Shown here: positions 1 to 7,870 of the stretch, piece after piece | Position numbering within the stretch: position 1 is the stretch's first letter | Layout: every line of letters starts with the position of its first letter | Origin: an uncultured Flavobacteriales bacterium | GTDB taxonomy: Bacteria > Bacteroidota > Bacteroidia > Flavobacteriales > Crocinitomicaceae | Assembly: GCA_946479985.1 (NCBI GenBank) | Contig: CAMLIF010000018.1 | Span: 1-46,543, forward strand | DNA length: 46,543 bases | Reading direction: 5' to 3' | Position numbers and translations under genes: made by a program | Notes under the pieces: generated by a model | The model's input: the letters and a program-made list of their open reading frames with translations, nothing else | The model's database searches: none | Told to the model about the DNA's origin: nothing

Positions 1-1
1 A

Positions 2-1525
2 ACCGGACAATGTTCAGTAACATTATCTGCTCCAACAACAACCGACAACTGTGCAGGAACAATCACAGGAACTACAACAGATCCTGTGACCTACACAACA
101 GAAGGAATTTATTCGGTAGTCTGGGAATTCAATGATGGAAACGGTAATAGTTCTTTCGCCAACCAATTAATCATTGTAAATGATAATACTGCACCGGTTA
201 CACCTGTATTAGCAGTGCTTACCGGAGAATGTTCGGTTACTGCAACAGCACCAACTACAACAGACAACTGTGCAGGAACCATCACCGGAACTACAACAGA
301 TCCGTTGACGTATACAACACAAGGAACACACGTAATTCACTGGACATTCAATGATGGACATGGAAATGCAATAACTGCAAACCAGACAGTGATTGTTAAC
401 GATAACACTGCTCCACTTACACCGGTATTAGCAACGTTGACTGACGCTTGTTCCGTAACAGTGATTGCACCAACAACTACAGACAACTGTGCAGGTGTTA
501 TTACAGGAACAACAACAGATCCATTGACATATTCGGCACAGGGAACATACATGGTTAACTGGACATTCAGCGATGGAAACGGAAATACTTCAATGGCTGT
601 GCAAACTGTTGTTATAGAAGATACGGACGCTCCAATTGTTCCGGTTCTTGCAACAGTAACAAGCGACTGTTCGGTACAGCTTATTGCTCCAACAACAACA
701 GATAACTGCTCCGGAACAATTACGGGGACAACAACTGATCCGTTAGATTACACTGCTCAGGGAACTTACACGGTAAACTGGAGCTTTGAAGATGCAAACG
801 GAAATATCTCCACAACAACTCAAACAGTTGTCATTGAAGATACAATTGCGCCGGCTGCACCAACATTAGCAGCAGTTAGCGGAACATGTGAATTGAATGC
901 AGTGATCCCAACAGCAGGTGATAACTGTTCAGGAATGGTAACTGGAACAACAACTACACTATTCCCGATTACCAATCCTGGTACAACATCTGTAACATGG
1001 ACATTCGAAGATGCAAACGGAAATATCTCCACAGCAATTCAGGATTACATTCTTGAAACTTTGGATATAACCACTACAGTATTTGGTGACAGTGCAATCA
1101 CAGCAAACAATTCGAACGCAACTTCATACCAGTGGTTCAATTGTTCAACCAGCACAATTATCGCAGGTGAAACAAGCCAGTCATTCGCTGCAGCTGAAGA
1201 CGGAACATACGCGGTAATCATTACCGAGAATGGATGTACGGATACTTCAGATTGCGTGGTTATTTCACACATCGGAATTAATGAAGCAGGAATGGTGGAA
1301 ATTACGGTTTACCCGAATCCAACTTCGAACGGAGTGTTTACGATCCAATACAACGGCGAGATTACTTCAGTTACACTTTACGATATGAGCGGAAGGATGA
1401 TTGACAGCGAATTTGACACGATGAGCAGCCAGGTAAGAATGGCAACCGTAGAGCGTGGTAAGTACATGATTTATATGACAACCAATACAGGGACAATTAC
1501 AAGATCAATAGAAGTAATGAATTAA
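2..1525 (+). CDS. Repeat-rich T9SS cargo protein with type A sorting domain (5' partial)
   Basis: The reading frame is open to the left edge of the window, so the N-terminus and any signal peptide lie outside. What is visible is a string of HYR/Ig-like modules with a period of exactly 73 residues, each carrying a core of the form APTTTDNC(A/S)G followed by TGTTTDPL and W(T/S)F.D.NGN. A Ser/Thr/Cys-rich linker follows (SYQWFNCS), and the protein ends in a type A sorting domain (VYPNPTSNGVFTI, then LYDMSGRMI, then a short basic tail). Family knowledge: such C-terminal domains direct export through the type IX secretion system and attachment to the cell surface. The protein is probably a surface adhesin or matrix protein, but the specific ligand is not identifiable. 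A strong terminator follows at 1548. Confidence 0.9.
   Translation, partial: TGQCSVTLSAPTTTDNCAGTITGTTTDPVTYTTEGIYSVVWEFNDGNGNSSFANQLIIVNDNTAPVTPVLAVLTGECSVTATAPTTTDNCAGTITGTTTDPLTYTTQGTHVIHWTFNDGHGNAITANQTVIVNDNTAPLTPVLATLTDACSVTVIAPTTTDNCAGVITGTTTDPLTYSAQGTYMVNWTFSDGNGNTSMAVQTVVIEDTDAPIVPVLATVTSDCSVQLIAPTTTDNCSGTITGTTTDPLDYTAQGTYTVNWSFEDANGNISTTTQTVVIEDTIAPAAPTLAAVSGTCELNAVIPTAGDNCSGMVTGTTTTLFPITNPGTTSVTWTFEDANGNISTAIQDYILETLDITTTVFGDSAITANNSNATSYQWFNCSTSTIIAGETSQSFAAAEDGTYAVIITENGCTDTSDCVVISHIGINEAGMVEITVYPNPTSNGVFTIQYNGEITSVTLYDMSGRMIDSEFDTMSSQVRMATVERGKYMIYMTTNTGTITRSIEVMN
11..1105 (+). repeat. Tandem 219-base coding repeats (5 units in view)
   Basis: The TGT codon opening each module occurs at 11, 230, 449, 668 and 887, an exact spacing of 219 bases (73 codons) every time. 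The first four units are close copies; the unit starting at 887 is clearly diverged (VIPTAGDNCSG instead of APTTTDNC). Exact phase without indels shows expansion by unequal recombination under coding constraint. The array continues to the left beyond the window. Confidence 0.9.
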
Positions 1526-1547
1526 CAAATTAGTCCTGCTATGAAAG

Positions 1548-1577
1548 AAAAGGAATCCGCAAGGGTTCCTTTTTTCT
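1548..1577 (+). terminator. Rho-independent terminator of the T9SS protein
   Basis: An 11-base stem (AAAGGAATCC side at 1548-1558, complement at 1563-1573) closes on a GCAA loop and runs into a T tract. It lies 23 bases after the stop codon of the upstream gene. Confidence 0.85.
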
Positions 1578-1847
1578 TTAACCGTAAATGAAAGAGGCGC
1601 CTGTCTAATGACAGACACCTCCCGACCGATGATTAGGTGTGGTCTTATATTCATTCTGCCGCCAAAGCAGTAAAGCGCAAAATGCACATGTTCAGCAGCA
1701 ACATTTTTTGATAATTGTCAGAAATCTTAATTGGTACGGTGTAAAAAAATACGTCAGCCGTATAGGGGTTCGGGAATGTTTTTCATAATATAGCGTTTGG
1801 TCCACTGAGAATGCAAATTCGGTTAAAAGTTACAACTCACCGGAAAC
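1578..1847. other. Intergenic stretch without a recognisable gene
   Basis: No supported gene lies between the two convergent transcription units. An imperfect hairpin occurs at about 1592-1622 (GAGGCGCCTGTC against GACAGACACCTC, two mismatches). I see no tRNA, promoter or coding remnant I can defend. Confidence 0.5.
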
Positions 1848-1849
1848 AA

Positions 1850-1881
1850 AAAGAGGAACTCGTCTTTCCGAATCCCTCTTT
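1850..1881 (-). terminator. Terminator of the sigma/GIN operon
   Basis: Read on the minus strand, AAAGAGG pairs with CCTCTTT, and the inner GATTCG/CGAGTT also pairs if G-U wobbles are allowed. A T run follows. It sits just after the stop codon of the DUF2807 gene. Confidence 0.7.
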
Positions 1882-1913
1882 CTGCTCTTTAAACTAACTT
1901 ATGTTACTTTTAC

Positions 1914-3047
1914 CTAACTCTTCTTGTGTTTGATACTCGATCCGCCGGAAATATCCGTACTTATGGAATTCGGGTCGCCCACATATTCAATATCGCTTGC
2001 GCCTGCTGCTTTGATGTTTATATCCTCTGTCGCTTTTACTTTAGCTCTGCTTGCACCGGAAAAATTCAATTTCACGTGTTTTGCAGATAATTCCTCCGAA
2101 AAGAAATCGGTTGCCCCGGATGCAGTTAAAGTCAATTTATCAGCATCACCCAATAAAACCATTTTCGAAGCTCCTGATGCAGTAACTTTCAGATCAGAAA
2201 TCTTTAACTTCAGATAAATGTCTGATGCGCCTGAGCTGGCAATAGTTAAACCGGTTAAATGTAATTCCCCTTCCGATGCCAGAACGGTTGCGCCTGAGCA
2301 CTGAATATTAGTCAGATCTTCAACAGTAATGAAAACTGTTACATGGCCATCGTTACTCGTTTTCTTGTCGTTGTATTCTGTATAAACTTCCAGTGTCTTG
2401 CTCGTGTTTTTAACTACTATTTCTTTTTTTGCATCTTCATCTCCTTCTAAGCGAACTCCACATTCTTCACCCTGTTTCACAACAACTTCTACTCCGCCTG
2501 ATAGTTTCAGCGCATTGAAATAACCGTAATCCTGGTTGTCGTCATTGTCTCTTATTATCACACGAATAGGTGCTACCGGAGCAATAGGCGCTACAGGTCT
2601 AACACCGGCAAATGGTTCCATGCAGAATGAATCGGAGAATGGCATAGGAGAAAACAACGCACCCCAAGTTTTTCCAATCGGGTTCACAGGCTGATTTTCG
2701 GCCCGAATTTCCGGTTTTTTAGTGTCTTCTTCTGCTACCGGAATGGTTTTCTGGCTCAAACCAGCGTGATTTTCCGTCTTCGGAGATTGAAATTCAGTTT
2801 TTGGAGCTTCCTTTGAACTCATCATAACAATGGTTCCTACTCCAAGTCCTACTGCCACAAATGTTGAGCTAATCATAATGAATGGTTTTAATGTTAAAAT
2901 CAATTTTGTTTTTGTGAGCAACCCTGAAAGAATAATTCCAAGAACACCGAGCCCGATCCATTTTTGAATATCACTCGCTTTTGTTTCAGGTGCTTCATTC
3001 CGCGCCTGATCAAACAGCTTATTTAATGTTTCTTCAGTCATCATCAA
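1914..3047 (-). CDS. Membrane-anchored DUF2807 (head GIN domain) protein, putative sigma-factor partner
   Basis: 377 residues. Residues 1-30 are soluble and charged, and two hydrophobic stretches lie at roughly 31-46 and 55-78. A Pro-rich linker (PVAPIAPVAPI) follows, then a C-terminal DUF2807/GIN domain from about residue 180, full of short beta repeats of the type ASGAS and SGAT that suggest a beta-helix outside the membrane. The start codon overlaps the sigma-factor stop by four bases (ATGA), so the two are translationally coupled. Inference: the N-terminal segment may hold the sigma factor at the membrane while the GIN domain senses the envelope, giving an anti-sigma-like role. I see no canonical zinc-finger anti-sigma motif, so that role is unproven. 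Confidence 0.8.
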   Translation of the reverse strand: MMMTEETLNKLFDQARNEAPETKASDIQKWIGLGVLGIILSGLLTKTKLILTLKPFIMISSTFVAVGLGVGTIVMMSSKEAPKTEFQSPKTENHAGLSQKTIPVAEEDTKKPEIRAENQPVNPIGKTWGALFSPMPFSDSFCMEPFAGVRPVAPIAPVAPIRVIIRDNDDNQDYGYFNALKLSGGVEVVVKQGEECGVRLEGDEDAKKEIVVKNTSKTLEVYTEYNDKKTSNDGHVTVFITVEDLTNIQCSGATVLASEGELHLTGLTIASSGASDIYLKLKISDLKVTASGASKMVLLGDADKLTLTASGATDFFSEELSAKHVKLNFSGASRAKVKATEDINIKAAGASDIEYVGDPNSISTDISGGSSIKHKKS

Positions 3048-3547
3048 ACAGTTAGTATTTTTGCCGGTTCCGATAAAAGTTCCACCAATTGTTGTCTACC
3101 TCGTGCAAGCCGCTGTTTAACTGCCGATTCACCGGCCGCCTGTAATTCTGCAATTTCCTTAATTGAAAATCCGGATATTTCAAATAAGATCACGGCTTCC
3201 TGTTGTTCTTTCGGCAACTGACTTAAGGCTTTATATAAATCTTCTTTTTGAAGATTGCTCTCGGCCTCGTTTTCAGCATACCGGAAATCTACGTGTTCTG
3301 CAGTCATTCGTTCCTCAGAGATCTTTCGATTTGAGTTTGCAAGAATTCGAATACTTATTCCGAATAAAAAATGCAAAAAGGCTTTTTTATCCTTCAGGGT
3401 GTCGAATTTCTCATAAGCAATAACTACAGATTCCTGCATCAAATCCCTGAAATTCATTTCCCCGTACGATCGTGCCTTGCAAAAGCGTTCGAATCGCCCA
3501 TGTACAGGCTGAAACAAATTCATGAATTCTCTCTTCTTGTTACTCAT
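3044..3547 (-). CDS. ECF-type RNA polymerase sigma factor
   Basis: 167 residues, the usual size of an ECF sigma factor. Region 2 covers about residues 10-75 (FRDLMQESVVIAYEKFDTL). Region 4 covers about 105-160, with the helix-turn-helix LPKEQQEAVILFEISGFSIK then EIAELQAAGESAVKQRLARG. It is the first gene of a two-gene unit with the DUF2807 membrane protein, overlapping it by four bases. Its target promoters cannot be deduced; autoregulation is common in such pairs. The upstream region contains TACCTTTA, a weak match to the housekeeping -7 element. Confidence 0.9.
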   Translation of the reverse strand: MSNKKREFMNLFQPVHGRFERFCKARSYGEMNFRDLMQESVVIAYEKFDTLKDKKAFLHFLFGISIRILANSNRKISEERMTAEHVDFRYAENEAESNLQKEDLYKALSQLPKEQQEAVILFEISGFSIKEIAELQAAGESAVKQRLARGRQQLVELLSEPAKILTV

Positions 3548-3712
3548 AAGTGTGGGCTCACATAAAGGTAGGTGTAATGAGATTGAGAAAAGTTACATTG
3601 GAATTGAAAATAAGAGAGGAAGAGAGGAAAGGACCAAAAGCTGAATTAGTAACTCAGAATCTGTTCATCCAGCTTTTCCTCTTTTTCTCCTTAAGTCTTT
3701 TCCTCTTAGTTT

Positions 3713-4234
3713 TCAATTAAGTAACGGGTAGTACCGTTCTTCCAAAACGCCAAAATGCCAGCGCTGATGACCGGCAATCATAAAGCCCAATGAGAGCGGA
3801 CAATATTCTCCGTAGAAGCCCTTGCCAACCTGGTGCAGCATTTCCGGGGTAAATGATTTGAACATCAAAATAGTTGCTTTACGAATCAGGATGAATTCTT
3901 CCAGCAGATCATCAACTGACCGCCGGTTAGCCAGTGCGTTCTTTGCAAATTCATCTTCATCGAACGAAAGCATTTTTTGTTTGTCGCCACGCGCAAATGA
4001 CGTGATCCGATAAACAAACACGCGTTCCGTATCAATACAGTGCTGAAGCAGGTCTTTCACAGTCCATTTTCCCGGAGCATATACTTTTTCTCCAAGTGCT
4101 TTCCATTTTTCGACCGGAGCATTTTCCAATTCACTCAAACTGATGTCCAGAACTTCCAAAAGCGTTACATCTTCAGTTAGGTTAATATAGCGATCAAAAT
4201 ATTCCGGCATTTTTCGGATGTCTGCTTTTTTCAT
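3713..4234 (-). CDS. DinB-like (four-helix, putative metal-binding) protein
   Basis: 173 residues from the ATG at 4234. The longer frame starting at 4282 adds 16 residues that do not look conserved, so I prefer the MKKADIRK start. The protein matches the DinB/DinB_2 superfamily pattern: WTVKDLLQHCIDTERVF in helix 2 and AGHQRWHFGVLEERY near the C-terminus, which would supply the histidine ligands of a metal site. Family members include thiol transferases and stress proteins, but the substrate here is unknown. It is a single-gene unit between the sigma factor and a membrane-protein gene. Confidence 0.8.
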   Translation of the reverse strand: MKKADIRKMPEYFDRYINLTEDVTLLEVLDISLSELENAPVEKWKALGEKVYAPGKWTVKDLLQHCIDTERVFVYRITSFARGDKQKMLSFDEDEFAKNALANRRSVDDLLEEFILIRKATILMFKSFTPEMLHQVGKGFYGEYCPLSLGFMIAGHQRWHFGVLEERYYPLLN

Positions 4235-4382
4235 AAGCTTATTCTTTAACGATTGATAAATATAACGGGGCGTGAACAGCAAATTTAAAGCATTAGCCAG
4301 ATTATTCGTCGTTATTTTCTATCCAATTTAGTTCCCTTGACCAACTCCATACTATTTCAAAACAATTGCCGTTTAAGCCTCT

Positions 4383-4859
4383 ATGAACTACCGAATTCTC
4401 GTTGCGCTTTCCGGGATTCTTGCGATCATTTGCCTTTTCACTCCGTTTATATGGATGGAAGTTGGTCCGCTGGGACACAAATTCTACGGCCCTACAGTTC
4501 CTGACGTTTACATCTACGGAGGCGACATTACAGGAAAAGACAAATCGTTTTGGGTAATTGGTGCAATGGCAGCATTTCAACTTATTTTTATGGTGCTATT
4601 CTGTGTTTTAGCATTTGTTTCCTGTGTTATCACGAACCGACAAGCAATAATTGTGCTCCTGATTCTTCAATCGGTTTTACTCGCCCTTTTTACTGTTTGG
4701 CTGGAATTGTATGTTGTCCACGTAAAGCATAACAGCGATGGCGCTGACCTAACTATTCGTTATCAGTTCGGAATGGTACTTTACCTGGCTTTAGTAGTAC
4801 TGAATGTTTTAGGATTGATTCTGGCGGTTTTCTCGAAACGGTTTAAGAAGCCGGATTAA
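4383..4859 (+). CDS. Four-helix integral membrane protein of unknown function
   Basis: 158 residues, with hydrophobic segments at about 5-25, 57-80, 85-108 and 127-150 and a polar loop between the first two (GPLGHKFYGPTVPDVYIYGG). The C-terminus is basic (SKRFKKPD), which suggests a cytoplasmic end. I recognise no family. The stop codon overlaps that of the convergent gene on the other strand by three bases, so the two genes share their 3' ends with no room for a terminator between them. Confidence 0.7.
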   Translation: MNYRILVALSGILAIICLFTPFIWMEVGPLGHKFYGPTVPDVYIYGGDITGKDKSFWVIGAMAAFQLIFMVLFCVLAFVSCVITNRQAIIVLLILQSVLLALFTVWLELYVVHVKHNSDGADLTIRYQFGMVLYLALVVLNVLGLILAVFSKRFKKPD

Positions 4860-5395
4860 TACCTTTCAGTTATATACAACACCTGCCCTTGATAATAATC
4901 TACAGATTTGTAATTTTTACCCTTTTCATCGTAATATTCCCAAATATCGTGTTTCAAATAATCCACGTCACTATATCCATTGTATGGTGTGTCTTCCATA
5001 ATATATGGTATGGTTATTCCTTTATATTCATGCACAGATTCCGAATACTTTCCAATTTCTTTCAATTGACCACTTGGATAATAATACTTCCATACACCTA
5101 TTGGTAGTTCTCTTATATAAGAATAAGCAATCCCCACAACATTACCATCGTACTGTCGCTCATAGCAGTTCAGACAGTTTGTAGAATCGATGACTTTAAA
5201 AGTGCCTTCACTTACTTTCTTTCCTAACGTGTCGAAATCAGCAAAATATCCGCAGCGTGCCATTTTCTCTTCATTAAAATCATAGATCTCCCGGATAACC
5301 CCGCTTTTATAGAACAATGTATCTCTCCTTATCAAAGAATTGTCTTGTGCTAAGCATTTGCTGAAAAATAACAGGAATAAAAGTAGGTGTTTCAT
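4856..5395 (-). CDS. Exported MORN/YwqK-like repeat protein
   Basis: 179 residues with a signal peptide (MKHLLLFLLFFSKCLAQ). The mature part shows the repeats typical of YwqK/MORN_2 proteins: KSGVIREIYDF, GVWKYYYPSGQLKEIGKY and DIWEYYDEKGKNYKSVDYY. Such proteins are abundant in Bacteroidota and often annotated as toxin-antitoxin YwqK family, but no toxin lies nearby and the signal peptide argues for the periplasm or outer membrane. Function is unknown. Single-gene unit, convergent with the membrane-protein gene. Confidence 0.75.
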   Translation of the reverse strand: MKHLLLFLLFFSKCLAQDNSLIRRDTLFYKSGVIREIYDFNEEKMARCGYFADFDTLGKKVSEGTFKVIDSTNCLNCYERQYDGNVVGIAYSYIRELPIGVWKYYYPSGQLKEIGKYSESVHEYKGITIPYIMEDTPYNGYSDVDYLKHDIWEYYDEKGKNYKSVDYYQGQVLYITERY

Positions 5396-5485
5396 AACGT
5401 TTGGTTTGTATTGGCAAAGACTAAAATAAGGAAAATGTTACAGGAAGATGCGTAAAGAATTCGACAAGCTAAAGTTTAGACAATA

Positions 5486-5515
5486 AAAAAAGGAACTCAT
5501 TTCTGAATTCCTTTT
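5486..5515 (-). terminator. Terminator-like hairpin after the tRNA remnant
   Basis: On the minus strand AAAAAGGAATTC pairs with GAGTTCCTTTTT, the one non-Watson-Crick pair being a G-U wobble that exists only in the minus-strand RNA. A T tract follows. It mirrors the terminator behind the intact tRNA-fMet, so this whole block looks like a second tRNA-plus-terminator unit. Confidence 0.6.
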
Positions 5516-5534
5516 TCCTGTGTAGCGGGGACAG

Positions 5535-5554
5535 GTCCCGATAGCTATCGGGAC
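5535..5554. repeat. Perfect 20-bp palindrome
   Basis: GTCCCGATAGCTATCGGGAC equals its own reverse complement. It replaces part of the T-loop/T-stem in the degenerate tRNA-fMet copy. I suspect a dispersed element, but only one copy is in this window. Confidence 0.85.
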
Positions 5555-5563
5555 GAACGTGCG

Positions 5564-5579
5564 TCCGTCAGCTGACGGA
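5564..5579. repeat. Perfect 16-bp palindrome
   Basis: TCCGTCAGCTGACGGA equals its own reverse complement. It replaces the 3' anticodon stem and variable region in the degenerate tRNA-fMet copy, nine bases from the 20-bp palindrome. Confidence 0.85.
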
Positions 5580-5594
5580 TATGAGCCCGACGAG

Positions 5595-5840
5595 CTATTG
5601 TAAAATCTTATTTCTTATAAAATCCCTTCCTCTTGATGATTTCAATTCTTTTTCACGCTTCATAGTCTCTTGCTTTGAGTCAAAGAATTCAATATGGATA
5701 ACTTCCCAAGGACGGAATTTAATCGTGTAGCCTCAGGTTGCGAACTCATTATGGGAATGGAATCTGTCAATTAAATCGGAGGTATATCCGATATAGATTT
5801 TGTCGTAAACTCTGGAATATCAAACGTAGGTAACGAACAT
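5595..5840 (-). pseudogene. GIY-YIG nuclease family gene inactivated by two stop codons
   Basis: Minus-strand translation from the ATG at 5840 reads MFVTYV, stop, YSRVYDKIYIGYTSDLIDRF, HSHNEFAT, stop, GYTIKFRPWEVIHIEFFDSK and so on to RGRDFIRNKILQ, stop. This is the complete layout of a small (about 81-residue) GIY-YIG domain protein: the YIGYT core, the conserved R.H..G-like segment, EFFDSKQETMKREKELK and the C-terminal lysine/arginine tail. Two TGA codons, at 5820-5822 and 5733-5735, break it. The frame stays intact between and after the stops, so decay is recent. The gene lies between tRNA-fMet and a scrambled copy of that tRNA, the arrangement expected of a tRNA-associated homing-type element. 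Confidence 0.85.
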
Positions 5841-5861
5841 GAATAGCAATTTCTCTAAAAC

Positions 5862-5896
5862 AAAAAAAGTTGCCAAAACTTGACAACCTTTTTTTA
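5862..5896 (-). terminator. Terminator of tRNA-fMet
   Basis: On the minus strand AAGGTTGTCAAG pairs with TTGGCAACTTT through two G-U wobbles, followed by seven T residues. It begins immediately after the tRNA discriminator base. The wobbles would be A-C mismatches on the plus strand, so it works only for the tRNA transcript. Confidence 0.75.
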
Positions 5897-5897
5897 G

Positions 5898-5970
<73 letters not shown>

Positions 5971-6099
5971 ATATATCTTTGATGATTCTTGCTATTTCAA
6001 ATTCTCAAGCGCCACTGCGTTTAAGAGGTGACAAAGATACGCACTTATTTCAATTTGTCAAGGCTTTTTTTGAAAAAAGAACGCTCATCAACAGAAATG

Positions 6100-6131
6100 T
6101 TTGGATTCGCAGGCAACAAATATTATCTTTG
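6100..6131 (+). promoter_or_regulatory. Housekeeping promoter of the marR-MFS operon
   Basis: TTTG at 6100-6103, a 20-base spacer and TATCTTTG at 6124-6131 match the Bacteroidota -33/-7 consensus. Transcription would start near 6138. An interrupted palindrome CTAA-N5-TTAG at 6135-6147 overlaps the predicted start and could be the MarR operator, although its half-sites are only four bases. Confidence 0.7.
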
Positions 6132-6161
6132 TAACTAAGATATTTAGCAAACAAGATATAA

Positions 6162-6617
6162 ATGAGCGAAGAATCAATCAAAAAGATCAGGCATCTGAGT
6201 CAGCAATATGCATACGACTCAATCAAGATGCACGAATCAATTTCACAGCGGGCCGGACTTTCAGGAACAGATCATAAATACCTGGGATTCTTGTTGGTAA
6301 ACGGAAAAATGACAGCGGGTGAACTTGCAGCACTTTCGGGTCTTACCACCGGTGCCGTAACTGGCTTGATAGACCGCTTCGAAAAGAAGAAACTAGTAAA
6401 AAGGCAACTCGACAAAGATGACAGACGAAAAGTGATGATTGAACCGAATGTCAAAAATATCATGACGCTACTTGAACCGTTCTTCACAGAATTCGGACAA
6501 AAAACAGAAGAACTGATCGGTTCCTTCTCAAGCGAAGAAATGAATACCATTGAAACTTTTCTTTCCAAATCAATTGAAATTATGAAATCAAACACCGTTT
6601 CCAAACCAATAAAATAG
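6162..6617 (+). CDS. MarR family transcriptional regulator
   Basis: 151 residues, standard MarR length. The winged helix-turn-helix covers about residues 45-100: MTAGELAALSGLTTGAVTGL is the DNA-recognition unit, and KRQLDKDDRRKVMIEP is the wing with its DDRR motif. Flanking N- and C-terminal helices would form the dimer interface. The gene ends three bases before the start of an MFS exporter gene, so the pair resembles a classical MarR-efflux operon in which a ligand lifts self-repression. The ligand is unknown. Confidence 0.92.
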   Translation: MSEESIKKIRHLSQQYAYDSIKMHESISQRAGLSGTDHKYLGFLLVNGKMTAGELAALSGLTTGAVTGLIDRFEKKKLVKRQLDKDDRRKVMIEPNVKNIMTLLEPFFTEFGQKTEELIGSFSSEEMNTIETFLSKSIEIMKSNTVSKPIK

Positions 6618-6620
6618 ATC

Positions 6621-7853
6621 ATGAACACCATTCCTTCAAAGCCCGAAAAATTTACTTCTTATCAGAAAATCGTATTGGCGGTTCTTGCGCTGTTACAATT
6701 CACAATTATCCTGGATTTCATGATCATCTCCCCTATCGGACATATTCTCACGAAAGAACTGAACATTACCACCAGCCAATTCGGATTAGTGGTTTCTTCC
6801 TACATCTTCAGTGCAGCAGCATTCGGAATTATCTCAGCAGGATTCATCGATCGCTACGACCGAAAAAAAATACTGCTCTTTTTCTTTACCGGGTTTATTA
6901 TCGGAACGGTGTTTTGTGCCTTGTCATATTCATTTAATACTTTACTGACTGCGAGAATCATTACCGGGATTTTCGGTGGAGTTACAAGTTCCATCACTAT
7001 GACCATTATTTCCGATCTGTTTGCACCAAATCAACGTGGAAGAGCCATGAGTACGGTACAACTGGCGTTTGCGGCGAGTCAAATCCTTGGAATTCCCTTA
7101 GGATTATTCATTGCCGATCACTTAGGCTGGCACTACACTTTTTTCCTGATCGTAATTCTTTCCATTCTTATTCTATTCGTAATTCTCCTGAAAGTAAAAC
7201 CGCTTACCGAGCATTTGAAAGTTAGGTCCGACAAAAATCCGCTGGTGCATTTGTGGCACACAGTAACCAACAAGCAACACCGGATCGGGTTTACAGCCAC
7301 CGTGTTTTTGGGAATGGGAATGATGCTTCAACCATTTGTAAGTATCTTCCTGATCAATAACATTCATCTAACAAACGACGATATACCCATCATATTTATG
7401 GTAACAGGTGCTTCGGCATTCTTTGTAATGCCTTTGGTAGGAAGATTATCAGACAAATTCGACAAGTTCCGGATTTTCGTAATCGGTTCGTTAGCTGCAA
7501 TCGTCATTATTCCCGTTTATACTCAGTTGCCCGTTGTACCGCTTTGGGTTGTGCTGATCATCAATGTAATCATGTTTGCCGCAATCATGAGCCGAATGGG
7601 CCCATTTCAGGCGCTTAATTCTATGATCCCGAAACCGGAAAACAGAGGTGCGTACATGAGTGTTTCGTCTTCAATACAGCAAATGGCAGGTGGACTGGGA
7701 ATTGTTATTGCCAGTACTATCGCTTTTCAAACAACTCCAAAAAGTCCGCTTCAGAATTTCGACGTGTTGGGATACGTCGTTATTGGTCTTTCTATTCTTT
7801 CAATTTATTTGGTTTACAGAGTGAGTAAACTGGTGAAAAACGCCGTACATTGA
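6621..7853 (+). CDS. MFS transporter, DHA1-like drug/metabolite exporter
   Basis: 410 residues with about 12 predicted membrane segments. MFS motif A is present between helices 2 and 3 (GFIDRYDRKK, residues 74-83). Helix 1 has the LDFMIISP signature with a membrane-embedded acid seen in proton-coupled DHA1 exporters, and helix 5 has GRAMSTVQLAFAASQILGIP, resembling motif C. A second motif-A-like loop (GRLSDKFDKFR) opens the second half. Co-transcription with a MarR repressor points to efflux of a toxic or signalling compound, but the substrate cannot be read from sequence. Confidence 0.9.
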   Translation: MNTIPSKPEKFTSYQKIVLAVLALLQFTIILDFMIISPIGHILTKELNITTSQFGLVVSSYIFSAAAFGIISAGFIDRYDRKKILLFFFTGFIIGTVFCALSYSFNTLLTARIITGIFGGVTSSITMTIISDLFAPNQRGRAMSTVQLAFAASQILGIPLGLFIADHLGWHYTFFLIVILSILILFVILLKVKPLTEHLKVRSDKNPLVHLWHTVTNKQHRIGFTATVFLGMGMMLQPFVSIFLINNIHLTNDDIPIIFMVTGASAFFVMPLVGRLSDKFDKFRIFVIGSLAAIVIIPVYTQLPVVPLWVVLIINVIMFAAIMSRMGPFQALNSMIPKPENRGAYMSVSSSIQQMAGGLGIVIASTIAFQTTPKSPLQNFDVLGYVVIGLSILSIYLVYRVSKLVKNAVH

Positions 7854-7870
7854 CAACCAATCTGAGGTAA

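Larger units (their letters stand above)
5523..5597 (-). pseudogene. Scrambled 3' half of a tRNA-fMet gene carrying two palindromes
   Basis: On the minus strand, pieces identical or nearly so to the tRNA-fMet at 5898-5970 appear in order: TAGCTCGTCGGGCTCATA (D-stem end and anticodon arm), CGCACGTTC (T-arm) and TGTCCCCGCTAC (acceptor 3' side). Between them the expected tRNA bases are replaced by the palindromes at 5564-5579 and 5535-5554. The 5' half of the tRNA is missing, and in its place is the end of the GIY-YIG pseudogene, whose TAG stop is formed by the tRNA sequence. It cannot fold as a tRNA. Confidence 0.8.

Noticed and set aside
5523..5597. Second functional tRNA-fMet
   Set aside because: The 5' acceptor strand and most of the D-arm are missing and two palindromes interrupt the arms, so no cloverleaf forms.
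6135..6147. Firm call of a MarR operator (CTAA-N5-TTAG)
   Set aside because: Half-sites of four bases in AT-rich DNA are too short to be convincing, so it is mentioned only with the promoter.
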